From assembly GCA_022702705.1 (NCBI GenBank), contig CM040427.1, forward strand, positions 76,499,283 through 76,563,282: DNA of 64,000 nt, read 5' to 3'. Below are positions 21,661 to 32,010 of this stretch, piece by piece (positions within the stretch are counted from its first letter, which is position 1; each line of letters begins with the position of its first letter). The stretch is from Papilionanthe hookeriana x Papilionanthe teres (Eukaryota; Streptophyta; Magnoliopsida; Asparagales; Orchidaceae). Made by a program: the position numbers and the translations under genes. The notes beneath the pieces are model-generated. The model searched no databases. It was given only the letters and a program-made list of their open reading frames with translations, and was not told the origin of the DNA.

Positions 21661-22083
21661 CCGCACCTGCCTCACGGCCAAAAGGGTTGATGCACTAAAC
21701 CTTAGTAAAACCCTGTCAAATTGGTTCCAAACGCCTCTCCTAACCTAGAGCAGTTGATCCCCACTGAAATCTAGACCTAAAATTCTCTCTATGAGCTCAA
21801 TTTCTGAGCTCAATTTTAAGCCCAAAAACTGGACACTTCACCATAGTGAGCCAATCTTTAAATTGATTGACCCTACACCATCACCAAACTAAGAGAAGAA
21901 GTTCCCCATTGAAATCCCCCTCACCAGGCCATCCATTCCTCCTATCGGCCAAGCTGTGAAATCGGGTTTGGTGGAAATCATACCTAGGCAATTCACAAGG
22001 ACCAGAGGCTCGATCCGCAGAGCTCCTTGGACTCCAGCGAACGTGCCGAGCACATCTAATCGAGGCTTCACCTCTTGGACCAA

Positions 22084-22086
22084 GGT
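22084..22086 (+). promoter_or_regulatory. Candidate splice donor in LTR leader
   Basis: CCAAG/GTAAGG is an excellent donor, 424 bp after the TATA-like box. It is positionally conserved in two other LTRs. The acceptor is not identified; it would lie before ORF1 at 27195. Confidence 0.5.
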
Positions 22087-24666
22087 AAGGAGACTTCTCT
22101 TTAGCCCGAGCTTCCAGCGATTCCCTATTTTGTTTTACTCAATTTCAATGCCTATTAGCCATATGGATTTATAGCTCTCATTTAGACAAACAAATAAGAT
22201 AAAATTTCATGTAATTTGGTTGTGAAATGAGCGAGATCTTAGGGCTAGAAGGTGGACGGCTCTCGAGACGCACCAGTCGTAGATGATGACCAGGGACCGT
22301 CGGATGGCTTGTGTATCGGGTGAACGGAAGGATCGCGCCGGACGTGGAGATGGAGCGGAACATCAGGTCGCGTGGCATCCCAATCAGATGGCGGCATCAA
22401 ATGGCTTAGCGACGCGTGTGACTTCGGAGCTGCCTAGGATGACTTGGCGCCGCGGTGGATAAGTAGGAAAATAGGGGATTTTTCTATTTAATTAATTCAA
22501 CAAACTTTAAAAATGCATAACTTTGTGTATAAAAATCATAAAAATAAATTAAAAATATCCTCTTGTTCAGTGAACAGAGGAGAATAATGCGAAAAAAGAA
22601 TTAAGTTAATTTGTTGAGTCTATGATTTTTAATGATTTAAATACTCTCTCTGATGTTTTCATTCTCCATTTACATACATAATTCACCATGGCATGAGACT
22701 ATAAAGCTTTTATAGCCTCCGACCTTGAAAGCATTCCCTGAATTTTTCAAGCCCAGAGGCCATCTCTATGACAAGTTATCTATTTTCTAAATTTTTGTGT
22801 CTGTTTTAGCATTTTAATTCCAATAATTTTCATGTTAATTATAAAAATCTAGAAAAATTAGGAGAGGTATCTTATGGTAGAGGACCTAAGAAAATTATGG
22901 TTTGATTTAATTCTTTAAAAAAAACCTTAATTAGCTCGAACACTTAAAGCTGAAGTTTAATTAATTAGGAATAACCACACATCAAAAACACATGAAATTA
23001 ATTCTCCACTGTCACTTAGGATACAGAGAACCTCACATAAAAATTTCAAATCAATTGGAATTAATTTGACCCATTAAATTAATTAATTAAGGGACATAAC
23101 CATTTCACACATTAAAAAATTCATAAAACCCAAAATACATTTCAAACATTTACTAAATTAATTTTGGGAGTTCTTTGGGATTAGAGGAGTCCAAGAAAAA
23201 TAAAATTGTATTTTTCATAAAAATTTGATTTTTAATAATTTTTTAAATATTTAATAATTAAAAATCATAAAAAATCACGAAAATATAAAAATTCACCAAA
23301 ATGTCACATTTAGTCTCTTAATCACTTGGGAACCATCAAAAAAATTTTCCTAAGTCTCTGAGTTAAGATATTAATTTTTAAAGGCCTACAATAAATTTTA
23401 ACATTTAAAAAATGAATTTTCTTAACCTTCCACTAAAATAATTCTAATAAATCCAAGAAAAATAAAAAAAATATAAAATCAATGTTTTTGAATTTGTTGA
23501 CTGCAGAGAGATTTTCTAAAAATATAAAATTAATTTTTTCACCTTTAAAATATTTTAAAATGCATTAATACTCCAGAACTTAATATAATTCTAATAATTG
23601 AATTGAAACTCAAAAAATCTCCAACATTGGTCCAAATGGTCCTCTATTCAAGGGTTACTTCCAGCAAAAAATTCAAAGTCATAGGTCTTTCTTGGCCAAG
23701 TTATTGATTTTTCATTAAAAACCCCATTTTTGGATTAAAATAAATATATAAATTAAATTTAATTCAGAAAAATCACATTTTCTCCTTTGATATTTTAATT
23801 TTCCTATGAGTAGGGTGACATAAAAATTTTAAAGTCATTTGAGTTATATTTAATGAATTATGAAGTAATCAAGCCTAAGGGGCAAAATGGTAATTATTGA
23901 AATTTAGCCTTAATTAATATTTAGACTTAATTATGGGTAATGGGTAATAAACGATCCTAATTAATCTCCTTAGATGATTGAAATATGAGGAATTAAAGGG
24001 TAGGAACTCATTTATAACTTTTCCAACATAAATAAAATGATTATAATTTCTTAAATTATTAAAAATTTGAAGTTAATTAAAAGAGAATGTATTAAGTGAA
24101 GGGGTTTAATCTTGGAAGATATTAATTTATTAATCTTAACCCCTAATTAATGATAGAAATCAAATACCACTTAATATTAATTTAATAACTCATTAATGAA
24201 AACTAAGATAAATTAAATAATCAAATTAAAATAATTTCTAAGATAAATTAAATAACCAAATTAAAAAAATTTCTAAGATAATTTAATAAAAAAATAATTT
24301 TAAAATAATATACTTAATTAAATTAAAAATAATTTTAAAATGACACGATTAATTTAAAAAAATTCAAATTAAATATAATTAAATTAAAGTAATTTTAAAA
24401 TAATTTAATCGACTTTAAATCAAAATTAAATTAATACAACTAAATTAAAATCAACTTCAAATCAACACAATTAAATTAAATATAACTAAACTTAAAAGTT
24501 AAAACAATTTTAAAATAACTAAGTCAACTTTTGAAATGACATAATCAAATTGAAATAACATAAGAAAATCGCAATCAAACTAAAATATTATAATTACTTT
24601 GAAGTTGTCTTAAGACATCAGCCCAACCTTAGAAAAATTAGCTAAATGCGTTAATGAACTAATTTG

Positions 24667-24680
24667 CCCCCCCCCCCCCC
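24667..24680. repeat. Poly-C run
   Basis: Fourteen consecutive C bases in an AT-rich block of the LTR, a likely slippage product. Confidence 0.95.
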
Positions 24681-25605
24681 TCTAAAGGCTTTCACCCACA
24701 TAATTCTTAAGTTAAATGTCAAGTGAATGTCACCTCACTTAAGGGATAATCAAAACATCTAAATTCTTTGAGCGAGAGGAAAACAGTTCCAACAAACTTC
24801 AAACAACTCGGGTGGTTGATTCATCATTACAATGAAACAAAATGAACTAGAAAGATAATCCCGAAAGCATTTAGGAAGATGTTCAGGGCTTAAGTCTCGA
24901 GCACTTCTCTAACATGATGAGATGTCTTAAAAGAACAATTGGACTTCATTGTTCTTTGATGAAGAAAGGCATCCTTAAAAAAACACAAGAACCTAGACGT
25001 CATAGGAACTGACTAGCAATAGGATTAGGACATTGGTAGACAACCAGAACCTTCCCTTAGTTTTTCTTAGGTACCTGTTGCAAATATATAAATTCCTTAA
25101 CATGTGTTTTAAATGCAGGTGAAAATGACGGGAGTGCCCATCAGATACGCATTTAAATTTATTGCAATTTACATCCAGCGATTTATTAAATGTCTTACTT
25201 TTCTGTACTTATAAATGCATGAAAATAATCGAACCCAGCATGTTTAAACAACTCAAAATTTAATCACCAACAAAAGTAAAACTGCAATTACAACCTAAAT
25301 TAAAACGTCTTGTTGGATGAACGGGAATCCCTCTGATGATGTAACCTATGTGTTGCTAACGAGATTTCCCACGGTCTAAATGAAAGTGTGGAACTCATTC
25401 AGTTGAGTTTAGCAAATTCATTTGGATTAAGTGAATCTGATGAAAATAGCAGTGCCGGGATGATGGAACCGTGGGATCTTAATCGGTTATGCTTAATCAA
25501 CTTTAAGATTTGTTTTAATTAAAACATTAAACCATCTCAATTTTAAAACTCTCTAAAACAAAAAACTTCTCTCATTTCTTGATTGCCACTTCTAAAACTA
25601 ATCCT

Positions 25606-25884
25606 CTACAACAACAATGAGTTTGGAGCACAATGGGCAGCACGACCATCTTCATTAGCAAAACTTGTGTCTACGTCAGCAAAACCTTTCTTAGAATTAA
25701 ATAACCAAGCTATAAGATTTCGAGGTATTTTGCCTAGTGCAACATAAATCATCAACTTCTCTTTAGGCAATTGCATAATCATGTTATGCAACTTACGCCC
25801 TGAAACAGGTCTTAGGACTCCGAAGTAGTCATTTGGTACGACATAAACCCTCACATCTTCGAGACTATTTGTGTGATTATATCA
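25606..25884 (-). pseudogene. Conserved antisense reading frame in the Ogre-like LTR
   Basis: The minus-strand frame reads VRVYVVPNDYFGVLRPV, then MIYVALGKIPRNLIAWLFNS and FADVDTSFANEDGRAAH; it is open between a TGA and the end. There is no ATG at the start (the frame starts after a stop, with GTG at 25854), so it may be an exon or a remnant. The same protein pattern occurs antisense to the LTRs at 35546-35813 and 63052-63324, where stops interrupt it. I do not recognise the family. Antisense ORFs have been reported in Tat-lineage elements, so function is possible but unproven. Confidence 0.4.
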
Positions 25885-26155
25885 TACAAGAATAAGTCCT
25901 AATTAACTAAAATTGGCAGGATTACAACACTAAATAAATTCTCTCAAATTGAAGTCAAACGATAGGATAGTTTGGAAAGTTGCCAAGATTCCTCTTGGAT
26001 CTTCAGCTTCTCCTACCTTTCTGCCTTTTGACTCTTAAAACAACTGTTGCAAATTTGAGCTATTCCCTATTGAAATTCCCAAAATCTAATTGTTTGGAAA
26101 CCTTAAACTTTGAAATTCTTGAGAGAAAAACCACTTATCATTATCGAGAGTTTTA

Positions 26156-26268
26156 TTAAATGATTCCCGTCATTTAAGATGTAATTAACTATAGGGGCTT
26201 GCCCTTATAGGGAACTTTAAGAACCCAGGTAATATAAACCCTGCTTAATTTCTTTATATTAAGCAGGG
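26156..26268 (+). promoter_or_regulatory. Three consecutive stem-loops near the LTR 3' end
   Basis: TTAAATGA (26156-26163) pairs with TCATTTAA (26170-26177). CTATAGGGG (26189-26197) pairs with CCCTTATAG (26202-26210), one G-U. CCCTGCTTAAT (26239-26249) pairs with ATTAAGCAGGG (26258-26268), 11 perfect pairs with an 8-base loop. Counterparts in three other LTRs differ in sequence yet still pair. Placed in the transcribed part of the LTR. Confidence 0.65.
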
Positions 26269-26499
26269 GAACTTGTCGGCTTATAAAATTGGTTCGCAGA
26301 CCAAATGGATGTCACAAATCTTCTAGTTTATTTAATCGAGCCCTATCATCAAGCAGTGTGTCTATCATTCGGGATAGATACACGGTTTGTGGTGTGGTGC
26401 TTGTTTATATAAACTATTTGAGATGTGAAATCGGTTTGATTTCATATCTTAAAATCTTCAAACTTAAAATTATTTTCAAAAATCAAATGCTACTTTTCA

Positions 26500-26502
<3 letters not shown>

Positions 26503-26540
<38 letters not shown>
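26503..26540. repeat. (TA)n microsatellite near the LTR end
   Basis: About 19 TA units. The aligned positions at 34905-34912 and 62385-62410 hold shorter runs. Confidence 0.95.
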
Positions 26541-26543
<3 letters not shown>

Positions 26544-26572
26544 TAAACTTAAAATATAAAAATACGCCGACA

Positions 26573-26624
26573 ACTTCTGTGGGCGACCCCTTTTTAAAAC
26601 ACAAAACCTAAAAATATGCCGATA
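26573..26624 (+). repeat. 52-bp terminal extension containing a duplicated LTR end and PBS-like start
   Basis: An inner end CGCCGACA (to 26572) is followed by ACTTCTGTGGGCGACCCC. An outer end TGCCGATA (to 26624) is followed by ATTTCTGGCGACTC. The inner version therefore repeats LTR end, spacer and PBS start. The minus copy has the same doubling at 62301-62354. The solo LTR at 34874 has only one end, whose spacing from the TA run matches the inner end. Confidence 0.6.
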
Positions 26625-26629
26625 ATTTC

Positions 26630-26647
26630 TGGCGACTCTGCTGGGGA
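26630..26647 (+). other. Primer binding site, tRNA-Arg type
   Basis: TGGCGACTCTGCTGGGGA lies five bases after the LTR end. A site complementary to tRNA-Arg is typical of the Ogre/Tat lineage. The minus element has TGGCGACTCCACTGGGGA (62278-62295). Confidence 0.8.
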
Positions 26648-27194
26648 AAAGTTCCTCTCTCCATTTTAATCAGATGTTTTTGCTTTCACAAATCAGTAGT
26701 GAGATCAAACTATCATTCTTTCCATTGAAATACCACGTTTATTTCTGTCTTGAACGGGTATAATCAACTCTTTCGGATTTTGGAGCCACTGTTTAGACAC
26801 CCCTAAACAGAGAGGTTCCATAATCCTTTTACCTCTTAGAGGTGGGGTGGACCCCAATAGGAGTTAGCTTAGGAGCGGTCCTTTGAGTTAAGAAGGCTTA
26901 CAAGACTTTGTCTTCCCTTCCAATTCTGGATTGGATCCCTTACCTTTTCTATAACCTTCTTCCTTTAATTATTTCGTTCCTAATGACCAAACCTTCTAAT
27001 AAATAGACCTTTCAATAAACGAACCTTTCTTAAAACCACAAATACAAGAATAAAACAAGAATCTGAAATATTTTTATAAGAAAATGAATAGATAAGTGGA
27101 AATGTGTTCGGACTCTTTTTTTAATTCCTTTCTTTTCGTCCTGACGAAAGGAAGCATAATTTGGAACTGACGCTCAGAATCTACCCTGCAGAAG
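26648..27194 (+). other. Leader between PBS and ORF1 (Ogre-like, +)
   Basis: Non-coding. It matches the minus copy at 61759-62277, including a TTTTGGAGCCACTGTT-type block near 26778. No decisive acceptor was found. Confidence 0.55.
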
Positions 27195-28332
27195 ATGTCT
27201 GCACCGAAGTTGATTTTCTCCTTCACCAACGGGATAGACTTAGCTGTCTACAAGGACAAGCTGCCTAATGATGCTGTCATTCACTTTGGATAAGGGGTTG
27301 ACAATTCAGACATTAAGTTCGCCGATATTACTCTTTTCGTGCTGATGAACAAAGTACCGGAAACTGAAGAGCCCATAATTGAGTTCAACCTAAAATCGGC
27401 TCAAGAGTTCCCTCACCTGCAAAGGGTCCCAACTGAAAGAAACACTTTTGTTCATAGGAGGTTAACTGCTACACCCAGAACTGTCATCTCTACCCCCATC
27501 AGTCTGGTCATTACTGCACCTACCCCAGCTCCCGCCAAACTGAAAGGAAATGAAGTCGAAATCGGTGATGAGCTTGTTACCGTGGAGGGTTCAGATTTTG
27601 TTGCAATACCATCTGTCTTCGAGATAGGGTCCAGTTCGAGAGTTGCACCCTTAACCCGGACTCAAAGAAGAAACAAGAACAGGAAGATCGCCAGGATCAT
27701 GAAGACCAAGGCTGCTGAAGTTGCTTTTTGGAAGAGATTCCTGAGAAAGAAGAAGAACTGCCTGAGATCTCACCATTGTTAAGAGGAAGTAGGTTCCAAC
27801 CTCTTTCTGCTGCATCTGATGAGGATGATGCCCAAAGGATCGCCACTGAAATACCCCGACCTGCACACTACAGTGATTGTAAGAAGAAAGAGATTAAGAC
27901 TACGCTGCTTACCCGTCTGCGAGCATTAGTAGAGAAATTAGCCAAGAAGGAAGGTTGCCCCGTGTCAGAAATTTTGAGAAGAATGGGACGAATACCAGCT
28001 AGATTTTGCCTCGGAGCACGAGTAAACCCTGCCACTGCCCAGAGAGGCCAAGGAAGAATGTGCCAGCTAGTGAGAGAAGTTTGCTTGTTGTTGTATCAGG
28101 TCACCATATTAGGGAGGACACCACCTACCTGGGTACAGCCGATAGATCATCTAATCCTAGGCCTCCTACTGCAAGAAGGATAGTGGGGCAACCTATTATT
28201 GCTGAACCGATACCAACAGAGCGCTCTGGAAAGAGAAGTCTCATCAGAGAGCCCAAATCTGAAGAAAGTGTTGCGGCTCTAAAAGAAACTCCTGAAAAAG
28301 AAGTTCAACAGTCGTCGCCTGACAACTGCGAG
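27195..28332 (+). pseudogene. Ogre-like ORF1 (upstream of gag), truncated
   Basis: The ATG at 27195 begins MSAPKLIFSFTNGIDLAVYK. A stop at 27291 (TAA where the minus copy has CAA) and frameshifts near 27770 and 28020 break it. Charged, lysine- and proline-rich, with no known domain visible. Ogre elements have an extra ORF of unknown function between the 5' LTR and gag, and this fits in position. The homologous frame in the minus copy spans 61758-60490. Here it stops fitting after GACAACTGCGAG at 28332, where Athila gag begins. Confidence 0.7.
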
Positions 28333-29863
28333 TTTTTACAGAATAATCAATTTAGTGGTTCACCTAATGAAGATCCTAATTTACATCTTACTAGTTTTTT
28401 GGAACTATGTGCTACTTTTAAATATGAAGGAGCATCTAATGATGTTATTAGACTTAGGCTTTTTCCTTTTTCTTTAAGGGATAAGGATAAGATGTGGTTA
28501 AATTCATTAGCACCTGGATCTATTAAAACTTAAGGAGAATTATCACAAAAAATTCTATCCAAATATTTTCCTCTTTCGAAAACTGCAAAACTTAGAAATG
28601 ATATAACATCTTTTAGTCAGTTTGATGGAGAATCCATATGTGAAGCTTGAGAGAGATTTAAAGAACTTCTTAGGAAATGCCCACATCATGCATTACCAAA
28701 TTGGTTAATTATACAAACTTTTTACAATGGATTAGTAGGATCTCTTAGATCAATCATTGATGTTGCTGCTAGAGGTTCATTAATGTCAAAACCATTTGAT
28801 GAAGCCTATGCGTTAATCGAAGAAATGGCTACTAATAAATTTCAATGGCCTACTGAAAGAATAAATCCTAAAAGGATAGCTAGTGTTCATGAAAATGATG
28901 CAATATCTATGTTAGCTTCTCAAATTGCTGTTATATCAAAGAAATTAGATCATTTTGGAATGAATTACTCTCCTACTATATTAGAAGAAAACTCATCTGG
29001 ACAAACTATAGATTCTCAACCTCCTTATGAAACTATAAATGCTATTAATAATAGACCCAATAATCCTTATGCGAATTATTATAATCCTAGCTGGAAGAAT
29101 CATCCAAATTTTCATTGGAATAACAATACAGCTAATCAACAATGGATGAACAACTCTATAGGAAATCCACCTAATCAAGGTAATACAATTTTTAAACCTT
29201 CTTATCCACCTGGATTTAATAACAATCAATTTAAAGATAAGAAATTATCTATAGAAAAATTAATATTGAGTATGGGTCAGCACTTGCAAAATCAAGGAAA
29301 TCAATTAGAAATTCAAAGGAAATCAATTACAAAATCAAGGAACAGCAATTAAAAATATTGAAAATCAACTTGGACATATCGCTACCGCGCTTAACAATAG
29401 AATTCCTAGAACTTTTCCTAGTAATTTTGAAATAAATCCTAAAGACCAAGGAAAAGAACAAATTAAAGCGATACAATTACGAAGTGGAAAAGAGTTAGAA
29501 ACTAAAATTCAGAAAGAGACAGAAAGTAAAAATGAGGAAGTGGAAATCGAGAAAGAAAAGGATCAGCAATATCAAAACTTAGAATATCCATTGATCCCTA
29601 TGAAAATATCTATAGAAAAACCACCACCACCATTTCCTCAACGACAAAAGCAACATAAAAAAGATAAGCAATTTGTTAAATTCCTTGAAATTTTAAAAAA
29701 ATTAACGGTAAATATTCCTTTTGTAGAAGCATTAGAACAAATGCCTAATTATGTAAAATTTATGAAAGATATTTTAAATAAAAAAAGAAAATTTACAGAT
29801 AATGAAACTGTTGCACTTAGTGAAGAATGTAGTGCAATTATTCAGAAAAAACTTCCTGGATAA
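28333..29863 (+). pseudogene. Athila-like gag (copy B), 5' truncated
   Basis: Reads FSGSPNEDPNLHLTSFLELC and LRLFPFSLRDKDKMWLNSL, the retrotransposon gag capsid pattern. An asparagine-rich stretch (29040-29225) follows, then a Q/N-rich region and KPPPPFPQR near 29617. Stops lie at 28531 (TAA), 28648 (TGA) and 29861 (TAA), with a frameshift near 29330. Capsid would package element RNA. Its start is missing: the sequence before 28333 is Ogre ORF1 and no Athila 5' LTR precedes it. Confidence 0.85.
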
Positions 29864-30505
29864 TTAAAAGATCCTGGTAGTTTCACTATATCTTGCGCTA
29901 TTGGAGAAAAATTTTATGGAAAAGCTTTGTGTGACTTAGGAGCAAGCATAAATCTAATGCCTCTATCAATTTTTAAAAGAATAGAATTAGGAGAAATTTC
30001 ACCTACTTCAGTAACTCTTCAGTTAGCTGATCGTTCTGTGACTTATCCTAAGGGATTTATTGAAGATGTGTTAGTAAAAGTGGATAAATTTATCTTCCCG
30101 GTAGATTTTATTGTTCTAGATATGGAAGAAGACAAAGAAATTCCCATAATATTAGGAAGACCCTTTTTAGCCACTGGAAAATCTATGATTGATGTTCAGA
30201 AAGGAGAATTGACTATGAGAGTAAACGATCAAAAAGTAACTTTTAACATAGCAAAATCAATGAAATATCCTGCTTTAGAAAAAGAAGATGAATGTTTTCG
30301 AATGGAAATAATTGAACATTTGCAAAATGAACATTTTAAAGAATATTATGAAGAAAAGTTAGAAAAAGAAAATACTGAATTAATTGAAGAAGCAGATAAT
30401 GAAAAACTGGATTATATACAGGAAAAATTTGAAATGTTGGATAATACTGAAAACGCTGAAAAAAATATAGTTCTGTCAATTATTAGACCTCCTGAACTTG
30501 AATAA
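29864..30505 (+). pseudogene. Athila-like protease (copy B)
   Basis: In frame with the 3' part of gag after one stop. Motif CDLGASINLMPL at 29930-29965 is the retropepsin D-[ST/L]-G-A site with Leu, usual in plant gypsy elements; PIILGRPFLATG near 30145-30180 is the second conserved loop. It would cut the Gag-Pol polyprotein. A TAA at 30503 separates it from RT in the same frame. Confidence 0.85.
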
Positions 30506-32010
30506 AAAAATTTACCTAATCATTTAAAATATGCTTACTTAGGTAACCATTCAACCCTACCAGTTATTATATCAGTCGAATTGAATGAATCACAAGAACA
30601 AAAATTGTTAGACAAATTAAAAAAACATAAGAAAACTTTTGGTTGGACTTTAGCAGATATTAAAGGAATTAGTCCTTCAATCTGTATGCATAGAATTAAT
30701 TTAGATAATGAACATAAGCCAAGAGTAGATCCTCAAAGGAGATTAAACCCAATAATGAAAGAAGTAGTCAATAAAAAAATATTAAAATGGTTAGATAATG
30801 GTATTATATATCCTATTTCGGACAGTGCTTGGGTAAGCCCAATTCACTCTGTTCCTAAGAAATGAGGAGTGACTGTTAAAGCTAATGAAAATAATAATTT
30901 AATACCTATAAGACAAGTTGTTGGATGGCGTATATGTATTGACTATAGAAAATTAAATGCAGCCACCAGGAAAGATCACTTCCCATTACCATTTCTAGAC
31001 CAAATGTTGGATAGATTAGCCGGACATAAATATTTTTTTTAAATGAATATACTGGTTATCATCAGATATATATTGCTCCTGAGGATCAAGAGAAAACTAC
31101 ATTTACTAGTCCTTATGGAACATTTTCTTTTCGAAGAATGCCTTTTGGATTATGTAATGCACACGCAACATTCCGGAGATGTATGATGTCTATATTTAGT
31201 AAATTAATTGATGATGGAATAGAAGTATTTATGGATGATTTCTATGTATTTGGAACGTCATTTGATGCATGCTTGAATCATCTTGAAAAAGTATTAGAAG
31301 TATGCGAGAAAACTAACTTAGTTCTAAATTGGGAGAAATGTCAATTTATGGTTGCAGGAGGAATTGTATTAGCGCTAAAATTTTAGAAAATGGCATGTAA
31401 GTAGACCCTGCAAAAATTCAAGTTATAGCTAAATTACCACCTCCAACTACGGTAAAAGGGGTAAGAAGTTTTCTTGGACATGCTGGATTCTACAGACGCT
31501 ACATAAAAGATTTTTCAAAAATTACTAAACCTCTATGCCAACTTTTAGAAAATGATAAGAAATTTGAATTCACAATTGAATGCGTAAATGCTTTTAAATT
31601 ATTAAAAGATAAATTAATCACATCACCTATAATAGTTTCACCTGATTGGGAGAAACCATTTGAACTTATGTGTGATGCTAGTGATTATGCTATAGGAGCA
31701 GTACTTAGGCAAAGATAATTTTCAAAGTTATATACTATGCTAGTAAAACTCTTTATAATGCTGAAATGAATTATACAGTTACTGAAAAAGAGCTATTAGA
31801 ATTTTTTATGCTTTTGATAAACTTAGGTCTTATCTAATTGGAAATAAATGTATTGTGTATACTGATCACTCTACTATTAAATATCTAATGCAAAAGAAAG
31901 ATTCCAAACCAAGATTAATTAGATGGATATTACTAATGCAAGAATTTGATTTTGAAATGATTAACAAAAGGGAACGGATAATCAAATTGCGGATCATTTA
32001 TCAAGACTAG
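30506..32010 (+). pseudogene. Athila-like reverse transcriptase and RNase H (copy B)
   Basis: Domain order is as in the family. WVSPIHSVPKK at 30830, ICIDYRKLNAATRKDHFPLP near 30934, YHQIYIAP near 31057, MPFGLCNAHATF at 31138, catalytic FMDD near 31228, then RNase H with LMCDASDYAIGA near 31665 and TDHSTIKY near 31861. Stop at 30863 (TGA), frameshifts near 31037, 31375, 31720, 31800 and 31975. The same family as 1-838. Confidence 0.9.

Larger units (their letters stand above)
19442..26624 (+). mobile_element. 5' LTR (7.2 kb) of an Ogre/Tat-like element, + orientation
   Basis: Begins TGTTGACCTCATTTT and ends CTAAAAATATGCCGATA. The following PBS at 26630 fixes orientation and border. Contents in order: terminal hairpin (19447-19465), C- and A-rich U3 (19480-21600), TATA-like box (21653), splice donor (22084), GC-rich patch (22220-22440), AT-rich block (22480-24600), a run of 14 C (24667-24680), an antisense reading frame (25606-25884), three stem-loops (26156-26268), a TA run and a duplicated end. 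Short open frames in U3 are not conserved as protein. The element is cut at 28332. Confidence 0.85.

Noticed and set aside
26289..26546. Open frame with a poly-YI tail, also at 34871-35125 and 62379-62639
   Set aside because: It is the translation of the LTR stem-loop region and TA run; similarity reflects LTR homology, and it lies on the element sense strand in one copy and minus in others for that reason only.
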